Shown in pieces: positions 59,200-64,000 of a DNA stretch of 64,000 bases. Each line of letters opens with the position of its first letter. Within the stretch, counting starts at the first letter, position 1. A program made the position numbers and the translations under genes. This stretch comes from Climacium dendroides. Its lineage: Eukaryota; Streptophyta; Bryopsida; Hypnales; Climaciaceae. The stretch covers positions 12,851,538-12,915,537 of the forward strand of contig OX467091.1 of NCBI GenBank assembly GCA_950106755.1. The letters are read 5' to 3'. The notes below the pieces were generated by a model. That model was not told the DNA's origin and searched no databases. It saw only the letters and a list, made by a program, of their open reading frames with translations.

Positions 59200-60171
59200 C
59201 AGAAATACATTGTCACTTTTTAGGACAGTTATCAATCTTGTGTCCTTCTTCCCCACAATAAAGGCATAGTCCTTCTTCTCTCCGACATCTCTTCTTTTAT
59301 TCAGTTAATGGCTTGAATCGAATTGCATCGATTTGCATGTCTTCAACTTCAGATATCTTATTTGAAGTTCCGGTAGAAGCGGTAGCAGCGTAGTTGGCAT
59401 ATGGTCGTGGCAAGGTCCATGCTCGTTTATCTTGTTGTCGCTCAAATAATCGGTTGTCGCATTTAACAGTTTAAGAAATTGCTTCGTCAAGCGTCGTAGG
59501 ATCTAGCAAAGAGAGTAACAAATCCTTCACCTCATCGCGTAAGCCATAATAGAATTGACTTACTAGTGCTTGTTCTCCCCAATTAATATCGCAAGTCAAC
59601 TAGCGAAAGTCAAAAGCATATGTTGATGCTGGTCGGCGGCTTTGTCTCAAATTTCGAATATTTGTTGTCGCAGCACGTGTTTTGTCATGTTCGTTAAATG
59701 CTTCTTCAAATGCAGCTAAAAAAGTATTAAAGCTGTCAAAAACTGGAGAGTTCTTTTCATAAAGTGATACAAACCAGGAGAGTGCCCGGACAATAAGGCC
59801 CTCACAAATCCAATGCGAGCTACGTCTGTTGTATATCGTTGAGGTCGTAATGCCAAAGAAATTCGAATTTGGTTGACAAAGCCTCGGAACTTTGAACATG
59901 TACCATCAAATTTGTCAAGAAGATTAACTCTAGACTCTATCAATGAGTTTACTACTTGTAAACATGAGCTTGGCAAATTATCAATTTGTATTGCTAATAC
60001 ATGGACTGGATCAATTGATTGTTGAAGTTTTGCGTCCAAGCTACATAGTCTTGAATTCAGTTCCTCATTTTGTTTGAACATGCACTCACGATCTATATTC
60101 ATAGCTGTCAAAGCAGTCATGATAGTATCAAATTTCGAGTTCTCCATAATTGCTTCGCTTACTACATCCAT
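59200..60171 (-). pseudogene. Ty3/gypsy gag (broken)
   Basis: From ATG at 60171 a helical N-terminus leads to 'KFDGTCSKFRGFVNQIR' and 'DVARIGFVRALLSG'. After a frameshift near 59760 it continues with 'SWFVSLYEKNSP', 'FEEAFNEHDKTRAATTNI' and, past a stop near 59600, 'CDINWGEQALVSQFYYGL'. A CCHC zinc knuckle ('CLYCGEEGHKIDNC') appears near 59230-59275 in a shifted frame. At least two frameshifts and several stops. Confidence 0.8.
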
Positions 60172-61270
60172 AGATGTAAAGTTCTAATAGAACACGTTGA
60201 TAATGACTACTCGATCTCGCAAAATCGAGACAATAAATGGAGTAAGAAGAGTTAATAGTCTCTCAAACTCTACCTCACCAAACCGACTGACAATTATCTC
60301 TCTAAGCTCTTGCTTGAATTTACTGATAACACGAATATCAAGGTTGGAATTGAACTATCGAATAGGTGGTCTATTCAGATTCATAAACTTCTATACTAAC
60401 GACATAGAAGGACCTTTAAGAATGAAGAGTCGCAAGCAACGACACCAGTTTAGAAGTGGATAATTTGCAACTTCTAAAACACTTTGTGTACTTCAAATAG
60501 AGGGATAATCTGCACTCTATTTGAAAGAAACGAAGTTCTGATGACGTTGAAGGCAGTCTCGACAAATTGTTAGGGACGAAATAGAATAGAACGGGACGGA
60601 ATAGAGAAGAAGTCTCCGAAAGACACAAGACAAGAGTTCGTCCAAGATGCAGATGTATTACAGACAATAAAAGTACATAAGACTAGTTTAAAGTTCGAAT
60701 AGAGACTAGGCGCTATGAATTAGAGGTCGAAAGAAGTTGAGGAGCTTCTTCCACAAGCTTCTAAAAACTTAGTAGCTTCTTTAGCTACTTCTATCTACTA
60801 GGAAACTTCTTGAGAAGCTTCCACAAACTCGAAAGCTTCTTAAGCTGCTTCTATCTAAGAGGAAGCTTCTTGAGGAGCTTCCACAAACTTCCAGAAGGTT
60901 CCACGAAGTACAGAGTTTCCTAAGAGGCTTCCGCTATCTTCTTATGTCCGTGACAAATGGAGGCGGAGTGATCGGAGTGGAGTGGAAGATTTTGGAAGTG
61001 CGAGACTGCGAGAGATTGTGTGAGTAAGGAAGTGTGGGACAGTGCCACAGTGGGAGTGTCTTTTGATGTGGTTGTTGATTTGATGTTTTTTAGTGACCAG
61101 TGTTTGCAATTGGTGACAATTGATGAGTGAGGAGGTGCGGGAGTTTGGGAGGATGTTGTGTGTGAGATTGTAAAAAAAGAATGTTGGTGAGGTTCAAAAA
61201 GATATAACATCGAATTTTGGGGTGAATAAAATAAAGATTGAATTTTGAGCATTGAACTGAAGTTCATTCA
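60172..61270 (-). other. 5' flank of the Ty3/gypsy relic, possible 5' LTR
   Basis: This lies upstream of gag on the element's strand, where the leader and LTR should be. It contains the HindIII-rich repeat array at 60741-60890. No primer-binding site or TG...CA ends could be confirmed. Open frames here (for example 61267-60920) look like chance frames. Confidence 0.35.
60741..60905. repeat. ~60-70-bp tandem repeats built from GAAGCTTC palindromes
   Basis: The unit 'cttccacaaactcgaaagct', 'gcttctatctaagaggaagc' recurs with 'ccacaa' at 60751, 60821 and 60881 (spacing 70 and 60). Within units 'gaagcttc' and 'agcttct' words repeat, so the strand can form many small hairpins. It lies in the presumed leader/LTR region of the Ty3/gypsy relic. 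Confidence 0.65.
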
Positions 61271-61632
61271 TGAAAGATATAGGGTTTAGGGATGAAGAAC
61301 TTCGTCTTTTTTTTTTGTATGTGTGATTTCGATTTCATGTATTCTTGAGCATTTGATTTGAAGTTAGAGTTTGAGCATTATAGTGGAAGCTAATTTTTTA
61401 GCATGTGATTTTGAATTATGTTTTGAGCATTTACTTTTAATTAATGTCTTGATCACTTCATTTAAAGTTTCTTTTAAGCTTTTAATTTCAAGTTTTGTTT
61501 CAAAGTTTTCATTTCAAGTTTTGTTTTATGCATTTCATTTAAAACTATATTTTTTGCATTTTATTTGAAGTTATGTTTTCAACATTTGATTGGAAGTTAT
61601 GTTTAAATTGTTAACCTTCTTGTATATAGATT

Positions 61633-63270
61633 ATGGAGAGGGCTAAGATTATGGAGAAGGCTAAGAGGAAGGAGAAGCAAGCAACCCTTGCAAGGTTTAT
61701 TAAGAGACCTCGAGTGGATTTAAATGTTGAATCTAATGAGGTGGATGGAGAAAATGTGGAGATTCTCAAAGACAACAACCAAGTGAAGGAGGAGAGTGCT
61801 AGGGTGGTTCAAGGATGTGCCAATTATAAAACCCTAACAGAGGAGCAAGCACTTATGGATATTTTGGACCATGAGACAAATATGGAAGGACAAGGGAGTA
61901 TGAAATCAAGAAATTATAGAAGTGAATGGAAATTCAAGTACCCTTGGATAAGAGATATTGATGTTTTGGGCAAACTCCGTTGAAATGTATATTTTGTGGA
62001 AAATTCAGAGCAAGCGGACCTTGGGGGGGTTGGAAAATGATCATTGAATTTGCAGAACTCTGGGTTGCTGAAACACAACTTGAACAACTAATATGTCTAT
62101 GCTCGTACTAGATGGTTGGGTTTGCAAAGAAAAATTGCAAGATCTATAGAGGCACACGTGCAACAGGCATTGGATTTTAACAAGGCTAAAATCATTTCTT
62201 GCATGAAAATGATTTATTTTTTGGCTTCCTCTACCATACCTACATCTATTTTTCCAAATCTTGTGAAGTTTGTAAGATTTATGGAGATGCCAAGTATGAG
62301 TGCAATAGATGACCATGGAAGCTATGCAAATGCAATATCTGAGAGGGAATTTCTACTAGCCATTGCTAATGTCCTTGAAGACAAACTCATTGAGGAGGTT
62401 ACTACTTCTCTATTTTTCTCTATTATAGTGGATGAATCTACCGATAGGGCTTTGGAGTCATACTTGATTACTTATATCACTTATTTGGAAAATGATGGTA
62501 TTGGCCAACCCAAAACCAAATTCCATAACCTTGCAGGCAATCCAGATGGTATAGCAGCATTCACATTTCAAGCGTGGAAGAAGACTAGAATGAAATATAA
62601 TTTGAATCAAACACACCTTGTTGGACTTGCTACAAATGGGGCTGCATCTATAGTTGGTGTACACAAAGATTTTGCAACAAAACTGAAGAGAGAGGTATTA
62701 CATTTATTTAGAACACATTGCATAGCCTATAGAGAGGCACTAGCTTCCAAGGATGCAGTGGAAGCAATCATTCTTCTAGCCTCACTGGAGAAGTTATCGA
62801 ACAGATTATATTGATGGATTGGAAAGTCGTTTTTGAGAAACGAAGCATTGCAAGGGTTGTTGACTATCATGGACATTGGGCGATTGAAACACTAGTAGAA
62901 AAATATAGTGATCAAATTAACAAAAATCAACAAAAAAGTGTTGATTTTTTTTGTTGATTTGGACGTGTTGATTTGGACATGTTGATTTGGACACTTTTGA
63001 ACAAAAAAGTGTTGATTTTTGAACAAAAATGTGTTGTTTAAGAACAAAAAAGTGTTGAATTTCTAACAAAAAAGTGTTGTTTTAGAAATTAATCCACCAT
63101 ACATTGGTGAGATTGGCATGGACGAGAATGTACTTGACATTCTATTTAGTATGTCCACTGGGGACAGAGTTTATGATTCGGTTGGTGATGATAGGCCTTA
63201 TGATCATTCAGAGGAAGAAGATTCCAATGCTGATGACAATCAAGATTTAGAGGAGGAAATTTCTGGGTAG
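61633..63270 (+). pseudogene. hAT-like transposase gene (TTF zinc finger, DUF4371 type), broken
   Basis: 61633-61983 encodes 116 aa with a Lys/Glu-rich start and 'SEWKFKYPWIRDIDVLGK'. After a one-base frameshift near 61983 the zinc-finger start 'CIFCGKFRASGPWGGW' appears. 62107-62814 then encodes the DUF4371/hAT-like core: 'FFSIIVDESTDRALESYLI' (catalytic-type Asp/Glu), 'LVGLATNGAASIVGVHKDF', 'RTHCIAYREALASKDA'. After a stop and frame change, 62816-62925 gives 'VVDYHGHWAIETLVEKYS'. The C-terminal 'NPPYIGEIGMDENVLDILF' with an acidic end (63085-63270) follows a ~160-bp repeat insertion. Proteins of this type are domesticated or mobile hAT relatives (zinc finger 862-like). This copy is inactive. 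Confidence 0.7.
62925..63085 (+). repeat. Two interleaved short tandem repeats splitting the hAT-like gene
   Basis: 'gttgatttggac' occurs three times at ~14-base steps, and 'aacaaaaaagtgttg' about five times at ~20-30-base steps. The array sits exactly between '...YSDQIN' and 'INPPYIG...' of the transposase-like reading, whose ends share 'atta', so it looks inserted or locally expanded within a formerly continuous coding region. Confidence 0.65.
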
Positions 63271-63800
63271 CCAGAATCTCAGTAACCCCCTCTCCACAAG
63301 GTACACAATTCTACTATCTTTTATTTCTTTATTAACTGCAAATCAAAACGCTATGAACATGAAGAATCTTAATAGATTGCCTTCAAACTTCTGAAGAATT
63401 TTAAAGTACTCATGACTTGCATACCTAGGCCTTCTTCTCTATGATTGGAAACTACTTCACTACTTTTCATTTAATTATTTTATGAAACTGAAGGCTTCGA
63501 AAGTTCATTATTGGTAAGCATATTAGGTGTTAATCAAAATCAATTAAGTAGGGGGGATGGGGGTCACAATAGACAAGCCCACGGTTTCAGTTGATCTATT
63601 GTTTTAGTGCATTTTTGGTCTGCAGTGGAAGGTTGTGCACTACATTATTTCACTTGCATACAATTTTCTTATTCATTTCTTAAGATCTCTTGTCAGTTTC
63701 TTGTGTTTAGGACGTTGAACCATTCTAGTGAACTAGGGTTCATGTGTTTCCGATAAATTGAACATCCTAACGTTGTTTCAACACTACGATGTTCATATGT
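63271..63800. other. Spacer, nothing recognised
   Basis: AT-rich between the hAT-like relic and the coiled-coil ORF. No supported gene, RNA or repeat. Confidence 0.35.
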
Positions 63801-63801
63801 T

Positions 63802-64000
63802 AGGTGTACTTGCACAACCAGATGAAACACAGTGCGAAAGTACTTGCAAAAAGCAACCGAAAGAGAAGAAGAAGAAACCAAAGTCATTTTAAGAATCTGT
63901 ACAAGCCATTCAAGAGCAAAACCGCGTGCTAATGGAGAAAAAATTGGAAATGCAAGTAGCCCATCAAGGTGAGAAACTAAGGTTTCTGAGAGAGGAATCC
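63802..64000 (+). pseudogene. Coiled-coil ORF fragment at the window edge
   Basis: The plus-strand frame 'DETQCESTCKKQPKEKKKK', then one TAA (63889-63891), then 'ESVQAIQEQNRVLMEKKLEM' and 'HQGEKLRFLREES' to the last base. A basic stretch followed by a Glu/Lys/Gln helix of this kind is common in Myb/SANT-like proteins that accompany PIF/Harbinger transposons in plants, but no Myb domain is visible here. The sequence continues beyond the window, so it could be an exon of a real gene and the stop could lie in an intron. Confidence 0.35.

Larger units (their letters stand above)
57242..60171 (-). mobile_element. Truncated Ty3/gypsy retrotransposon, gag-PR-RT-RNase H, no integrase
   Basis: The order on the minus strand is gag, protease, RT, RNase H, as expected for Ty3/gypsy before integrase. 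The RNase H reads to a 'HRLGKQQG' block at about 57260 and stops at the boundary with an unrelated repeat, so integrase, chromodomain and 3' LTR are absent. Many stops and frameshifts break all domains. The gag and RNase H wording ('TDHKNLEYFMST') is of the kind seen in fungal gypsy elements and in the Tcn1-like group reported from fungi, mosses and lycophytes; most angiosperm chromoviruses differ here. Non-functional. Confidence 0.85.

Overview
The window is nuclear DNA of a land plant. It has spliceosomal introns with GT-AG borders (one GC-AG candidate) and plant-specific families: a phytocyanin, a fasciclin-like arabinogalactan protein, a DOXC-type 2-oxoglutarate dioxygenase, a plant-type SPT6 and a DEX1 relic. 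Moderately GC genes sit in very AT-rich spacers. The Ty3/gypsy relic has a gag and RNase H like those of fungal or moss Tcn1-like elements rather than usual seed-plant chromoviruses. With the small-gene architecture this suggests, but does not prove, a non-seed plant (bryophyte or lycophyte).

Layout. 0-15 kb is a gene-rich block. It holds a two-C2-domain protein with a proline-rich tail (1487-6505, +, 9 exons, 411 aa), a GPI-type phytocyanin/arabinogalactan chimera (9317-7702, -, 2 exons, 326 aa) and a complete 2OG-Fe(II) dioxygenase (13892-10993, -, 4 exons, 372 aa). One diverged, palindromic-ended MITE-like repeat family is scattered through this block, with a recognisable member in every intron of the dioxygenase. 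15-22.7 kb is AT-rich spacer with a ~243-bp tandem repeat in two blocks of opposite orientation. 22.7-25.4 kb is a membrane-anchored single-FAS1 gene (-) with a MITE in each of its two long introns and a frame conflict at one splice junction. 25.4-29.2 kb is AT-rich spacer.

29.5-38.6 kb is SPT6 (+, 18 exons, all junctions in frame, 1632 aa): acidic N-terminus, Tex-like core, HhH, S1, tandem SH2 and a GW/WG-rich tail of the Argonaute-hook type. 39-42 kb holds tandem repeats. 41.97-42.89 kb is a decayed DEX1 fragment (-). 43-64 kb is repeat-dominated: two inverted copies of an old ~2-kb repeat, extremely AT-rich decayed ORFs of unknown origin (49.0-50.1 kb), a tRNA-derived SINE, a foldback MITE, a truncated Ty3/gypsy element without integrase (60.2-57.2 kb, -), a broken hAT/DUF4371-type transposase gene (61.6-63.3 kb, +) and the start of a coiled-coil ORF at the window edge.

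Where they can be assigned, the genes have unrelated roles: membrane or calcium-type signalling (C2), cell-wall and plasma-membrane surface proteins (phytocyanin, FAS1), specialised or hormone metabolism (dioxygenase) and transcription elongation (SPT6). Nothing suggests a functional cluster. All calls come from reading the sequence; no database search was run.
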